64,000 bases of DNA from Kalmusia sp. IMI 367209 (taxonomy: Eukaryota > Ascomycota > Dothideomycetes > Pleosporales > Didymosphaeriaceae), in contig JAPEUQ010000003.1 in NCBI GenBank assembly GCA_027946365.1, positions 2,976,001 through 3,040,000 of the forward strand, in the 5' to 3' direction. The notes under the pieces were generated by a model. It did no database searches and was not told the origin of the DNA. It was given only the letters and a program-made list of their open reading frames with translations. Of this stretch, positions 23,636-36,721 are shown piece after piece. How positions within the stretch are numbered: position 1 is the stretch's first letter; each line of letters starts with the position of its first letter. The position numbers and the translations under genes were made by a program.

Positions 23636-26084
23636 AAGTTCGTTTTGACTCAAGGGCATAACATCGAAGGTTCTTGCAAAAAGTGATGAAACCCTCCCTT
23701 TACCCGAATTTGATGAGCACAAACATCATGGAAGTAGCACGTCTATAGACTGCAAAAAAATTTAAAGTCTGAGTGAACTCGGCAATGAGCCTATCATATA
23801 CTTATGAAGATAGTGGGTCAGGCTGGGTGGTTGTATTCACTTTTCCAGAGCTGCGCTGGGGTTGCATCGTGGAGACGAGCTCCTTGCACCTGGCGCCCTA
23901 ATCACGTTTCCCTTTCGACCTCGCAGATATACAACGCCATCACTAGTAATTGTCACCTCATTATTCTACGCACGACCAAAGAGCATATCTATAGCCTCAT
24001 GCACGCACTCAAACAGGAAGCTAATCACACCTGGGAACCCTTTCCCTCAAATCAGGGGGGCCTCATCTATGTAGTGCACACGTCAGGACTCTATGAGCGC
24101 ATATATTGTTCGTGCTAGCTGAAGTCGCTCACGATACTGCCAGAAAAGGCGCACTGCAATGCGGGTACACGCATGGCTCAGCTGCTATCGAGGGTTCATC
24201 CCTTCCCCACGACAATCCTTAGCGGGGGTCCCGCTCTCTGATTGACATGATGCGCAGTGGAAATTGCTGCAGTATGCGAATCACCTCTTGGACGCTAGAG
24301 TATCATAGGTGGACCGAATACAGGTCGGCGACTTCATCTGAGCGGGCCGCTTTCGCTTGCTTTTCCCCAGAGTTCTCAACACGACCGCAAGCCACCGCCT
24401 ACAGAGTTGATCCGCAATCCGAATTGGGTGTGTGGACCTTAAAAGACGAGCTGTACACTTCCCCAAGCAGACAACGAATATTGGACCGGTTCAAGCTACT
24501 TTCTTATTTTGCCAACTTCTCCACCTAAATGATGCATTCTAGGACCTGGACCTGGAGGCTTTGCTAGCGTCGTAGATCAGGTAAGCCAACTGGCATCTAT
24601 TCCCAGAGCCACTTATCCCTCAACCCCTGCCACCCGGTCCCGCATCTCTAGTCATTGCCCAATACATACGGCGGCTACGGTGTTCGAGGCTGCCTGAAGA
24701 CAGTCGGTTATCGGAATAATTAAGCGACCCCGCCGTGGCTTTCAGCTCGCCACACGACCCCCGAAATGAAGAGCATAGTTAGGACCGCAACACAGGTGAA
24801 GCCACCAGGGGTTTGTGGAAAAGGAGGCCTTCGGCTCGGACCGGAGCATGATATGCCTTTCCGCACTTGGAACGGGGTCTGCTAGGTTGTAGCATCTCTC
24901 AGCTACGCTTCGTTGCTCCACTCCATCTTCTCGAGGCACTGCATATATTTTTGCGACTTGGAACCACACACATTGATCTCCACTCTTACCATATGTGTGG
25001 TATCGCGCGATGATTAACATTCCATGCCTGCATTGAATCGCAGCGTGCCACCCCGCTAATTGCTCACACCAACTCCCTAACCCGCTTGATTCGACATCCG
25101 CATTCAATCCTTGACAATCGCTTGGTGGTCCAGATGCTGCAACTACCACTTAGTATATGCGCCTAGATTTTGTTCGCATTTGTCCATTTGCGACCAGCTA
25201 CTAAGAGCTGGACTCGTGCGGACGTATACGCGGACCATGTTACGACTTCACACAGTTTTTATCAAGTGACCATTTCTAGCTATGATAAAGATCCCCATTG
25301 GGTAAAAAGGCATAATTTAAGGTTTAGCACAGTCTGCATTTGCATTGCAGATTTAGCTCATGAATACCGGTGCTGTGCACAAGCGCATGAAAGGGGAGGA
25401 CTTGGAATCACAAGACTGGTCATCATTGAGTGACAGATTCAGCTTCAGCTTGCCTGGCAAGCGGGCCGTACTCGCTTGAGAAACATACAAGATCCATGTG
25501 GATAGGGTGTGGAAACCTTAGCTGATAGTGATTTCGGCTGCCGTGGTGCCCAGTTATGAGGCTGCGGGCTGCCCGAGCTGCGCATCCTTCCGAAGAGGGT
25601 ACACCAAAGCGAGTAGGATGCGGGACTGGCACTGGTTCACACAGTACGATCAGCACTACATTCACATCAGAGCCCCGCCCTTGCGCCGGAATTGCCGCGA
25701 ACTATTGAACAGCCAGCCACCTCGATGACGGTGGATCGGCAACAGCGATGCAGTATTTACATAGTCTAGTACGCTACGATAGCCCACACTTATAGGATTT
25801 ATGGGAAAGCCTTTCTGTTCATGTTGTCCATCCTTACCCAGCATCTTCCACATGCTTGGACTAAGATACAATCCATTCGGTTTGTACTTCACTCGATTCC
25901 TTACTCCTACCTCTGACATTACATAGGGAAACATAGACATCGGTTCAGGAGAACACACGCTACTACGGCAGATACGGATCTGCCGAACACTGCGTGCGTG
26001 ACGCCATCGCAGAACGACACTGACGCTGCCCCAACAACTCAGCTTACGGCCCCCGAAATCATTGCCTCTCCTCCAGCAGACGCA
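23636..26084. other. Gene-free stretch, 2.4 kb
   Basis: This is the longest gap in the window. Scattered short ORFs on both strands show no domain and no consistent codon use. I see no terminal repeats, no transposase or reverse-transcriptase motif and no tRNA. The 3' part must hold the promoter of the large NLR-like gene, and possibly a short upstream exon. Confidence 0.5.
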
Positions 26085-29000
26085 ATGCAGTCTTCCATGA
26101 TGACCTCATCCTTTAGCAGTTCGAATAGCTTTTCCACTCCTCCAGGCTCCCCAAAGGCTTTCGCATACAAGAAAAGTGGTCTCAACTCTTTCGCTGGCTC
26201 TCGTTCTGTCAGTGGCAATTTTAGCTCAATGAATCAGGTTGTGCACCAAGGAAGCAATGGATATAAGATCGGCTTCGTTCAAGAGACCGCAGTGTCTCTA
26301 AAGAAGAAGAGCATATCTCAGCTAGGTACAGGTGTGTATCAGGGTGTTTCGGATACATCCTTTGTTGGCTATCTGGAATGGATACGGTCAGAACGTCTCA
26401 CTACACTTCCCCACAAAGGTAGTCGATGGGATCGTGTCTTGATCAGAGCTCTCTTCTTCGCTGAGCAGCTGCACAACTTCAATTTGGCAATCCAGGGATT
26501 TGCTTTGGATAGTCATGCTGCTGCCTCCTTGGGTTATGCCCACGCCCGCCTTCTTCTCGAAGTAAGCTTACAAGACGTACACACTTCCCGAGACATATAT
26601 TGACATACGCAGCTTGGGTCGGAAAACTCCGAAGCTCTTGATCGCGCCTTTGCCGTCTTCTACAAGTTTTCACTGTCGTTTTCCTCCCTTCTACATCGGT
26701 CTGAATTGCTTGCTACTACATCTGACGTACGCGAGCAATTGTGCTTGATGTACACGGATCTTTTGTCCTTGGTAGTCGACGTTGCTGTAACGTTCTACAG
26801 GGCTGTCAAAGGTACGCTGCTCTCAGTGTACGACGAAGCCTTTACTGATCTTCTAGGCATGTCATCATCCTCTGTTAACATCGACATATTCGAGGCTTTT
26901 GGCGATACGATCGACAGTTTCCATTCTCGTCAAGCAAAGATAGTCGAATCCATCTGGAACTACCAGATCGACAATGAAGGTCTCGAGACCGGGGAAGGTA
27001 TGGATAATACGCTCGTTTTGTGAATATATGCTGACCGCGATAGCAATTGATGTTAAGGCCATCAGTAGGTGGCTAGCTCCCCAGGACCGTGTACTTGCAA
27101 CTCTCAGCCGTGATCATGTCATTGTTGCCGAGAATCAGGCAGAATATACGTGCCTGTGGTTCCAAAAGACACTCTCTAGGTTTGTCAACGGCAAGGAACA
27201 CTCATTACACATTACCGGGCAGTCGGGATCGGGCAAGACCACGCTGGCGGGGTCTATTGCGGACCGACTTCAACGTCCAATCAATCGCAAGTCATTTGAC
27301 ACTGCATTCTATTCTATTAGTGAGTTACAATGCCTGGTCTGTTAGAATGTTCCTTTTAGCACATGCTAACACAATGTTTGTATAGATACTGCTATACCTT
27401 CACAGGCGACCTCACTTGCTTTGGTCAAATCACTACTTTTCCAGCTTCTCAATTTGAGGGTTGGGGATGTGGCCGTGTACTATGCGCTAGCCTGGGCGCA
27501 TGGTGAATGTCGCAACGCTACTGACACTAAGGAATACGAGGAATACCTATGGAAAGCGCTAGCTGATATCCTCAAGCAGCCAACGGAGGGTGGGAAGGAC
27601 CTTATCATCATTGTTGATGGTATCGACGAGCTAAAAGGTGCTCAGATCGGAGCTTCTACCTTTGAGAAACTGCTGAAAATCACGAGCCAAACCGCAAGGA
27701 CAAGGCTGATTGTCCTTTCAACACCAGCCATCCCAGCCGCCAGTCACGGAACCCATCACGAGATCACTCACGAAGACATTCATGAAGACATTCACGCCGT
27801 TGTTCTCCGAAAGCTCATTAAGAACCACAAATTTCACGGAAAATCTGGTCCTGAGCAGGATACGATTCTCGATCGTATCATTCACGCTGCAAAGGGATCC
27901 TTTTTATGGGCTATCCTGGCATGCGAAATTCTCAAGCTCGAAAAGTCAAGTGAAAGCTTCACTAAGACCTTAGATAGCTTGACAGAACCTCAGAGCAGTG
28001 TACACGACTTGGCTTCCAAGCTGCTCACATCTTTGCCGCTCACAAATGATGCGAAGATACTACTCTCATGGCTCCTAACGACTGAACGTCCATTGACTAT
28101 CGAGGAGATCCAGTCGCTCTTCTCAGTTGACGTCCAACGGGCGACTTTATCGCACACGAGCGTCGACGTCCACTCTACTATTTACTCTCTACGCCCTTTC
28201 TTGATTGTACAAGATCACATTGTGCGATTCAAACACCCGTTCCTTCAAAGTACCCTGAGAGATCTTGCACATCGAAACAAGGTCCAGATTCCCATCAAAG
28301 ACAGTCATACAGGCTTGCTACTGAGACTCTTCACTTATGTCAAGGCTACACTCCGTGAGAAGCGAGAACCAGTCATCGATGGGCTGGACCTCACTTTGGC
28401 TGATCGTCTTTTCCATCAACACCACTTTCTTGAATACATCGTGCGCTACTGGGTCAACCATTTCCGCCAGACACCATTCTACTCTCAGACTCATTCCGAC
28501 TTCAAGCCTTCCCCGGAACTGCAGAAGGTATTTCCCGAAGTAACCACACTTCCGATCTTGGAGCAGCTCTGCTGGGGTACCCAGCTACCCGCTTCAAATG
28601 CCGTGGACACCCATGTGCTTGTAGCAAACATTCGAAAGCGCATTTTGACGGAGAACCACCCTGCAGTACTCCAAACGTACCTGACATGTGCTACATCCTT
28701 TTCCTTTCTATCGAAGACGACAGAAGCTCAGAAATACTATTTCATATCGACGAAGGTCAGCCGCACGATCTTGAGTGACATTCACCCAGTGACAGTGGAA
28801 TGTGCGGTTCGATTCCTTAAGATTACCGATCAACTGACAACTACCACCAGAACTGAGATTATGACTCACAGAGAGGAGCTGCTCGTCATTCTCATCACGG
28901 CATATGAACGACAATACGGTCGATCCTCTGAGAAGGTCATTCAGACTCGAGAGACATTGGCCAAGCTGTATCTCTCAATCAACGAGGAAAAACACGCCGC

Positions 29001-32000
29001 AGAGGTATATCGGCTCATTCAAGAGGCTGTAGTAGAACACTATGGCAAGCATTCTCATGAAGCTAAAACTCTGCACGGCCGCTTGAGCGTAGTACTCGGC
29101 AAAGGCAAGGGCGACCGCGAAATCGAGACGTACAAAGAGTCTTTCTTCACGGACGAAGACGAAGAAGAGAATATTATCGACGTGTTCGATTCAGCCCAGG
29201 TTGTCGTTTGGCTTCGAAGGGCAGAAGAGTACTTCTCACGCGGAGAGATCATCCTAGCTGAGAAAACCTATGTGGAGCTTTGGCAGCAGATCTCTTCCCG
29301 ATGCCGCACAGTCCAGTCGGTTGAATGGCATGAGAAACATATTGATGTGGCCACGACGTACTCTCGATTTCTGCAGTCTCAGAAGCGCAGTTCTGAAGCC
29401 ACTACTGTTCTCATCTCCGTATGGCAACAGTATGACCAACATCAACTCGCGTACTCTGAGAGCATCATCATTCGACTCACAAGTGTCGCTAAGACTATGA
29501 AGTCGATGGGACATTACGCCGTGGCACTATCGATCTTCAAATTTGCAAGCTCATACTACAAGAGCGTACGCAAGGAAGAGTCCAGTCACTCATCCGAGGT
29601 TAGTCGTGAGATCTCGACTACATCGTCTGAACTAGTGCAGCAGAGTTTGAGCAGTACTACAACTGTCACTCAGACAACCAGTACTGTTTCTGAAACCGTC
29701 TTCCAGGACATATTCCAGTCAGTCATCAGCTCGAAGACTTTAGATACTAGTACAATTGCCTTGGCGAAGAAGTTGACCACCCAATACATCGAGCAACACA
29801 ACTGGTCTGCAGCGGAGACTGTTATCAAGACTACTCTGAAGAGGACGTGGTCCTCTTTCTTCTCTGGCTCAATTCACGAAGTCGCCATGTCGTCAACATT
29901 CCTCCAGGAGTCAATTAGTCTTATTGAAACCCTAGCTGAGTGCTATCGACAGCAGCGACGTAATGACAAGGTCGAGGATGTCTACATCCGCTTCTTTCGA
30001 GCTGTACTTTCTGCCCCTACAACAGACAAGGCCGCCTTCGAGAAAGCCAAATTGTTGTTAGTGAACTTCTACGATAAACGCGGATATCCAGACAATGCAA
30101 TCAGCGTATTTCAAGATGTTCTAGTGGTCTATAGGAGTGTGTACGGAACTACTCACGAGCTCACTATCAAGACGCTGTACACTCTTGGTTCTCGATGCCG
30201 ATCTCACCCTCGCAATCATCCATACTGGATCGATTACTATCAACAGATCGTCTCAAGCTTGAACAAAGATTCCAATCATTGTCACTATGACGCCATGGAT
30301 GCAATCATTGTCGTTGCTAGCTCCTACTGGGAGGATCGCCGGTTCGCAGAGGCCGTGACCGTCTTTGCGGTGCTCTGGAATACGTTCGTCCGCAAAGCCA
30401 AGGAATATAAGCAATTCAGCGACACCACGTTCGTGCAAACTCTTTATGAGCGCTATTTCCAATGTCTTGAAGAGACAGGCGTTAGCTGGACCATCCTACA
30501 CAAGACAACGAAAGAATATCGGGAGACTTCACTGGCGACCTTCGGAGTGGAATCTACGATCGTCGCAGAAGCCACCTTGTCGCTTGCCCGCGTCACTCAA
30601 AGAAGTGAAGAGCATGCATTCGAAGCGATAGCACTATATGAGCAGGCTTCCAAGTTCAAGTCTGTCTCAACCAGCATCACCGAGATAAAGCACCAACTTT
30701 CTTCTCTCTATGTGCGTCAACTAAAGTCGAAGTCGTCTTCCAGTGTCAAGACTGAAACGATTGAGCGTGCCATCACTATTCACGAAGAACAATATAGTGA
30801 AGTAACACGGAAGTACGGTTATTCACACGAGTCGTCACTTACACAGCTCCATGAGCTTGTAGTGCTCTACTCTCGACAACAGAAGACAGAAGCCGCAGTG
30901 CGACAATTGACTTCAGCAGTCAGCTCCGTTACCACCCATGAGTCTTCTTCCCAAAGGTTAATCGAATCAGCCTCATTCATCGCCTCTTCATTTCAAGCTA
31001 TTCATCAAGAGCAATACTCCTACCAACTAATCCAGGAGTTACATCGCCAGCTTTGTGCTAAAGACTCTCGCTACGTGTCTAAGTGGTCATTTGATCTGAC
31101 GAAATCCAACCGAAGCACGTTGGCGTTCCTAGCGTCTTTTGAGTACAACCTTCGCAAGGACCTTGCCCTCACCTTCGCGGAGATTTTGGCAGACATCAAC
31201 GCCGAATTCATTTATTTCGAGGAGTTTAGGCAAGTTTTAGGCAAGAAAGCAAGCATGAAGGACCTCCTTTTGGCTGCTGCCCCACTTCGTACCTTCTTGC
31301 TTCGTAAACACCTTTCCGAATCGGCTGTATTTGTCGAAGACGAGGTCGTCAAGATTTTCTTGAAGCGCGATGCTGCTGACCTAAATGTCCTGAGTAAGAA
31401 TACACCACGCCTCTTCATCGTCTCCATCTTGGAATATCTAGGCAGTCGGAAGAGCACCAACTTCACCAAGGCCGTCATCCTAGCATCGAATGATCACGTC
31501 GCCTCCCTTACCAGGGCGAAGAAATTCGCCGAAGCTTACGATATTGCTCATCTGGCCTTCTTGTTCGCCAGCAACCATGACGGTTACAATGGCCCACATG
31601 CCATCAGCCATGGATTCAAGCTCGCATCGCTGCTTGTTGGACGTGACGGAGAGAAGTGCCCAGATGCAAACTTACGCAAGAAGACTCTTGAGCTATCCAA
31701 CCGCATCGTTAAGAAGATCTTGGACATCAGCAAGAGCTTGAAGATCAACCTGGCTCAAGTCCAAATAGCGGAATTGAGCCATCTCACGGCCTTACTGGGC
31801 GAGCAGGAAGATTATGTGACGTTGGAGGTAAGAGAACCCTTACAACCTAAGCTTTCTTACAGCTTGTTGCTAACATACAACCGCACAGTCGCTTCTCACA
31901 ACACTCTGGAGCACACGCGATGCTCAACGTTCATGGCCGGCACAAGTCCTCGTCAACCTCGGCCGCCGCCTCGTCTCTGCTCGCTACCTTGCCGGGCATC

Positions 32001-32710
32001 CCATCAAAGCCATCCGTCTCTGCGAAGATATCGCATATAACATGCGTCGGGCTCACGGACCGCGCGCGCCCGTCACTATCGAGACATACGAATTACTTGC
32101 GCAACTCTACACCAGCACAGGTCTGTCTTACCAATCCAAAGCGTCGACCGAAAAGACTGGCCCGCTGGCGACAGATTACTTCAAGAAGGCTCTCAATGTC
32201 CATGAGGATATCCTACGTATTCTTGTCCAAGACGACGGAGACGATGACTCAGATGACGACGACACCGCAGCCACCTATCTTGCCGAGCACGGTGCTAGCA
32301 CCAATGGTAGCGTGGACGGACGCTTCGCTGAATCGCTCGACCAGTCGGCCTCCCTGATCAACAAGCCTGTCTTAGCCCTGCACCATCTACATCTGTTGAA
32401 GCTGGCCTACCAGCGCGTGGGGGGCTGGTCGAAGCCGTATGCTGAGTATGAGCGCTTGAATGCTAGTCTTTTTAGGGAGTTCGGTGGACAGGAAGCGTGG
32501 AAGGGGGCGCAGGGTGTAGAGACATGGAGTGCGAAGGGCTTTGGAGCTGGGAAGGCGGAGAAGACTGATGGTGCATTTGTGCGAGTGAGAGAGTGGGGCA
32601 TTGTGGATGGGACGAGCGCTGGTGAGGTGACTAATGGAAATGGAGAGACTCATCGCGATAGGAAGGGAGTGGTGGCGAAACAAGCAGATGATGATGATGA
32701 CGAGCTGTAG
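26085..32710 (+). CDS. NLR-like P-loop NTPase (NACHT/nephrocystin-3 type) with long TPR-like region, about 2130 aa
   Basis: Exons 26085..26561, 26613..26997, 27044..27319, 27386..31827 and 31889..32710 give 2133 aa, in frame throughout. The first in-frame ATG is 26085 (MQSSMMTSSFSSSNSF). Residues 1-60 are Ser-rich, then comes a helical N-terminal domain (GYLEWIRSERLTTLPHKGSR). WLAPQDRVLATLSRDHV leads into the P-loop LHITGQSGSGKTTLAG (about residue 345). Walker B is LIIIVDGIDEL (about 451). A winged-helix-like segment (LLSWLLTTERPLTIEEIQSL) precedes about 1300 residues of helical TPR-like repeats, interrupted by a Ser/Thr-rich linker (about 1110-1155). An acidic Asp-rich patch lies near the C-terminus. 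The layout resembles fungal NLRs used in self/non-self recognition, but the role is unknown. A 45-nt in-frame stretch (26812..26856) could be a fifth intron. Confidence 0.82.
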
Positions 32711-33483
32711 GTGGAGTGTAAGCATGTAAGCTAAGGACTAAAAGTTGATTCAACTTGCTGTTGGGTTTCCTTTGTACAGGATCTCAATAATGATATCACT
32801 CAGGACTTAGACCTCGCCAATTATGACAACGAAGGAGCGCTTCCATATGTAAATCTCACTTCCAACCGGCTTAGATATGCGTTAGAGAGTATTGAACCGA
32901 CATCCAATCGATTGGTGCTGTGGCTTAAAAGTGTGTCTACGCCTATAATGAGTTTCATAGTAGATCCGGCTTGGGAAGACGAGATTGGTGTACTAGCGGT
33001 CACCCACCATAGTAGAAAAAAAACATACAACAGTGGGTATTCGCTTATTGTCACCAAATAAGCTACTAATCCACCGGTATCCTGTTTGAGTACCGCTGAG
33101 CGGACGGGAAGCGCTATATTCAGGATCCTTTGGTCGTATGTGATAGCAACCCGTACAAGTGGAACATCTATACTTGGGGAAAAATTGGAGTTTTGACAAG
33201 CAATTTCGCCATGTAATAACTGGTCTGCTTTTAGTTACATGGACTAGTCTACAGCGCCATAGTGTTCCTTTCCTGTTGATGGTACATGTGCTCAAGAAAT
33301 CTGCTTCAGCACTGTTGATTGAGAACATAATGTCAGGTCGCAACACGTTTAGTGATTGTTCGTCACATTTATCACATCGACAATTAGACATATGATGCAA
33401 TTCCAGGTCTTTGGCATAGTAAAATAGCGAGCCGTGATTCATTTACGACTTTCATGGTATCATTTTCGAAAAGAGCATCGGGT
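32711..33483. other. Intergenic between convergent genes, 773 bp
   Basis: This lies between the 3' ends of the NLR-like gene and NOP53. A 149-codon minus-strand ORF (32993..33442) has no recognisable features and is probably chance. Confidence 0.5.
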
Positions 33484-34871
33484 TCACAATTTCCAATCTT
33501 TGTACGACCACTTCTCCGTGACAGTGACCTTCTTCTTCTTTGCGTACGGAATTTGTTTCCTTGCCTCGATTTTACCACGTACCATCATGCTGCGGAAGCG
33601 ATCTTTGAGCAGGTTACCCTCAGGCTTGAGAAGGCGAAGAGAGTCTTTGAGTTCGTCCGGAAGAACGACTTCGAGAGGGGCTTCGGGAACACTAAGGATT
33701 ATTAGCAGATGTGCGTTATTTATAGAAATTAAATGACTGACTGATGCTTGCCGAAGGGCTTCTTGCGGAGAACTTCTTCGCCCTCGTCTTCAAAAGACGG
33801 CTCGTTGTTTTCGACGAGGACCATATTCCGAAGCGCTTCTCTTGCTTTCTCCTTCTCGGCGACGGACTTGGTGAGTTCCTTTATGCGCTGTATCTGCTGC
33901 TCCTTTGCCTTCATACGCACCTCGTGCTTTTTCAAGCCCTCGGCGGCCTTTCTCCTCTTGATCTTGTTCCGCTGGGCAGGCGTCTTGCGCTCTGGCCGCT
34001 TTTGCTTGAGACTGTTGTCTTCACCGTCGCTGAAGCCCTCCCACTCGCTTTCCCAAGCACTCTCGTTCGCATCCGACTCGTCGTCTGAGGAAGCCATTGC
34101 GCGTTCCATGCGCTCGGCTTCTTCTCTTGCCTCCTGTAGGCGCTGCTTTTCCGCTTCCACCGCCTTGTCACCTTCTCTTGTCACCAGCTCCTGCCAGTCA
34201 TTGAAATTGGGGTTGTAACTCTTGCCGCCTTCTGGTTTTCGCACCGCCGGTATGGCTTTGCCAGATTTTGCTAGCGACACAGGCGCTTGCTTTAAAGTGG
34301 CCGGCTCCTTCTTCGGCTTCTTTTCGTCCAGGAAGGAATATTTGGGGTTCTTCTTGACCTCTTGCACTGCCCACGGATCATGATCTGGTGCATCGGCCAT
34401 GTCCACAATATCCTTCTTGACCTGATCTCCGCCATACGCAATTGATCTAAGCCTATCGTAATCCTTCTGTGATATTTTCGTCTTCTTTCTCTTCTTCTCT
34501 TCTGAAAAATCAGATAGACGCTTTCTGGAAGACACGGCGGGAACGGCGGAGCGTTGGGCGAGGATCTCATCGACCTTGAGAGGCTTGTGGCGCTTGTGGT
34601 AAGCCTTTTGGATGGAGGCGTCACCGGAGGTGTCGACTGCGAAGAGTTCGTCCGAAGGCTTCTCTGCGATGACACCACTACACTAGGTTAAATTACTGCA
34701 TATACGGCTGTGTGATCTGAGGCAATTCTACCCTTGTATTATCTGGTCCCGCACCTCCTCCAGGCCCGAAGCGATCTGCGTGACGTCCACATTCTTGCGC
34801 CAGGCCTTCTTTCCTTTACGACTCGGTTGTTTGTACTGCGCAGGTGGTGCGGTAGCCTCCGCGTTTGCCAT
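33484..34871 (-). CDS. NOP53: Ribosome biogenesis protein Nop53 (GLTSCR2/PICT1 family)
   Basis: Exons 34732..34871, 33742..34677 and 33484..33691 give 427 aa. The start is MANAEATAPPAQYKQPSRKG. Conserved blocks are KAWRKNVDVTQIASGLEE, IIQGGVIAEKPSDELFAVDT, DPWAVQEVKKNPKYSFLD, RKTPAQRNKIKRRKAAE, HHVPEAPLEVVLPDELKDSL and the C-terminal KDRFRSMMVRGKIEARKQIP. The middle is a highly charged coiled-coil. In yeast Nop53 recruits Mtr4 and the exosome to the pre-60S particle through an N-terminal LFxVD-type motif; here LFAVD (residues about 59-63) fits that motif. It is a nucleolar protein. Confidence 0.95.
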
Positions 34872-34981
34872 TCTGCAGGTAGTTGGTTGATAGCAGCCTG
34901 GTAATGTGGTATATGTGGTTCGAAAGTGCACGCAGTTATCTAAAAAAGTTCGGACCCTGCTATGCTCGCCAAAAATTCAGC

Positions 34982-35002
34982 TGGCCCGAGCGCCTTACGT
35001 AA
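34982..35002. promoter_or_regulatory. 21-bp element with TTACGTAA palindrome, upstream of NOP53
   Basis: This matches 40442..40462 (upstream of YPT6) at 20 of 21 positions, with an exact 17-bp core ending in the palindrome ttacgtaa (bZIP/CRE-like). It lies about 110 bp upstream of the NOP53 start codon. Confidence 0.5.
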
Positions 35003-35026
35003 TATGTGTTTAGCTACTACGCAACT

Positions 35027-36721
35027 TTACTTAACCCTATCTTCGACTTCACGCCCAAGCTCTGCGCACAGGGCTTCAAAAGCATCTGTCCACGGCATCT
35101 GCCGCACATGTATCATGACATCAACCCATGTTCTCCATCCAAGCTGCCGCATTTTCCAGGCGATGGCATGCATAGCAGTAGTCCGTGCTCCAGCGCTCTC
35201 GGAGCTGATGACGCAAAGGACGAGCAGCCAGAGCTGAACAGATACATCATCCAAAGCACTCGACACTTGGTTCCTATACTGTTGTATCGACAGCAGATCC
35301 AATAGCCTTGACACGTAGGTCGTACAAGTTCCAGGATACGCTCGATACCTGCGCTTTATCCAGATGATCCAGAGTATCGCTCCAAGTCGCAGCGCCTCCA
35401 AAAGTAGGTCCGGCTGTGCCATAGGCCGGTCTTGTCTCGGGAGATCCAGCAACCGATGTGTGATCGGATTGAGTCGAAGACCCATGAACCTTTCATCTTT
35501 CCACATATCGTCACCTTTCGCAGCGAGTTCCGAATCGATCAGAGCAGCGACTGCATTTAGTTCGGCTATACAAGACAGCATCCGCCTGGTTGGAGATTCA
35601 CTAGTAGGTTCCGCATCCCAAACATTAATAAGCGGCGTAGGCATCATGGCTGGATAAGGGGATGGCATGATTGTGGGAACAAGATCTGAGGGAAATGGGA
35701 ACTGCGGCTTCAATTCGTAGAGAAGAGAAGCCGTGACGTCCACCCTGTAGACAAAATATTAGTCCCACCGCGTGTCGAAGAGCTGGAGTAATATCTCGCC
35801 CAGCATACCAGAAAATCATCAATCTCAACTCGTCATTGTCTTGTAAGCGGGAGATTCCACCCCTGGCAGCAATCACCAAACCCAAACCCTTCACATGGAC
35901 AAGTGCCTGATCGAAATCATGGTTTACAAACTGAATGAGACATCAGCCATTTTGATCTCCTTACTAGAGTTCAGAGTAATAGATTTAAATACTTCGAAGT
36001 GCTCTTACATTGTAGCAAATGAGGGCCATGACTGCGTTCATGACTGCGTTCGATGCCGCAATATCCGAATTAGGGCTAGCCAGTCTCGATTCAACACAGG
36101 AAATAGTGCTGAGATAATATTCGAGAGCTATTGGTTCGAGCTTGGAAAGAGAACCCAGGTATATAGCTCTGAGTATATCAGGGCTGGTGAGAAGCTCTCG
36201 AAACTGACAGAGTAAGGCTGATTCCTGAACAAATGGGAACCAGAAGTTTCCAACAGAGTCAATGGAGTGATCTGCCTCTGAATGTCAGTGCGCACCAGGC
36301 ACCCAGGGTCTTATTACTCACTTGTCCCGGCGAGTGTCTTACCCTCAGCCAGCATCAACGTGATTACATATGCTGAGAACGAATCCATTCGTGGTAGATT
36401 CTTGAGGAATGCCAGCGGATCTTGGCCCCAAAAGGGTGGCACCAAAGACTTTGCCGCCCAGTTGCGTGCTAATGAAGGTAATTCGTCATATTCATTCGGC
36501 TCTATCGTAACATCGGAGATGGTACGCTGGTGTCTTGGATTGACTGGCATTTGTAATATGGTATCGAATTGCGGGTTTCGCGATGGTTTCCTCCGTGCTT
36601 TGCCAATATCGCCCATAACGTGGCGACGGATCTTAGTTGCGACAGACTTATCACGGTGGGGAACATGACTTGGACCATTGGAGTGAATGAAAAGAAGAGG
36701 CCGCTTCCTCGAAGGTTGCAT
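35027..36721 (-). CDS. Fungal transcription-factor-domain protein lacking a zinc cluster
   Basis: Exons 36322..36721, 36009..36277, 35809..35930 and 35027..35744 give 502 aa with clean junctions, although intron 1 is only 44 nt. The N-terminus (MQPSRKRPLLFIHSNGPSH) and the blocks MDSFSAYVITLMLAEGKTLAG, FWFPFVQESALLCQFRELLT, HVKGLGLVIAARGGISRLQ and MIFWVDVTASLLYELKPQFP are typical of the 'fungal-specific transcription factor' helical domain found after Zn2Cys6 clusters. No CX2CX6C cluster is present in this model or just upstream. It may be a co-regulator, a degenerate factor, or lack an unseen first exon. The target is unknown. Confidence 0.72.

Noticed and set aside
24742..25149. 135-codon minus-strand ORF in the 2.4-kb gap
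   Set aside because: No domain, no hydrophobic pattern, and no splice partners.
23636..26084. Transposon or RIP-degraded repeat in the longest gap
   Set aside because: No terminal repeats, no coding remnants of transposases, and base composition not strongly shifted to AT.
32993..33442. 149-codon minus-strand ORF between the NLR-like gene and NOP53
   Set aside because: Cys-rich, low-information sequence in an AT-rich 3' gap; no family recognised.
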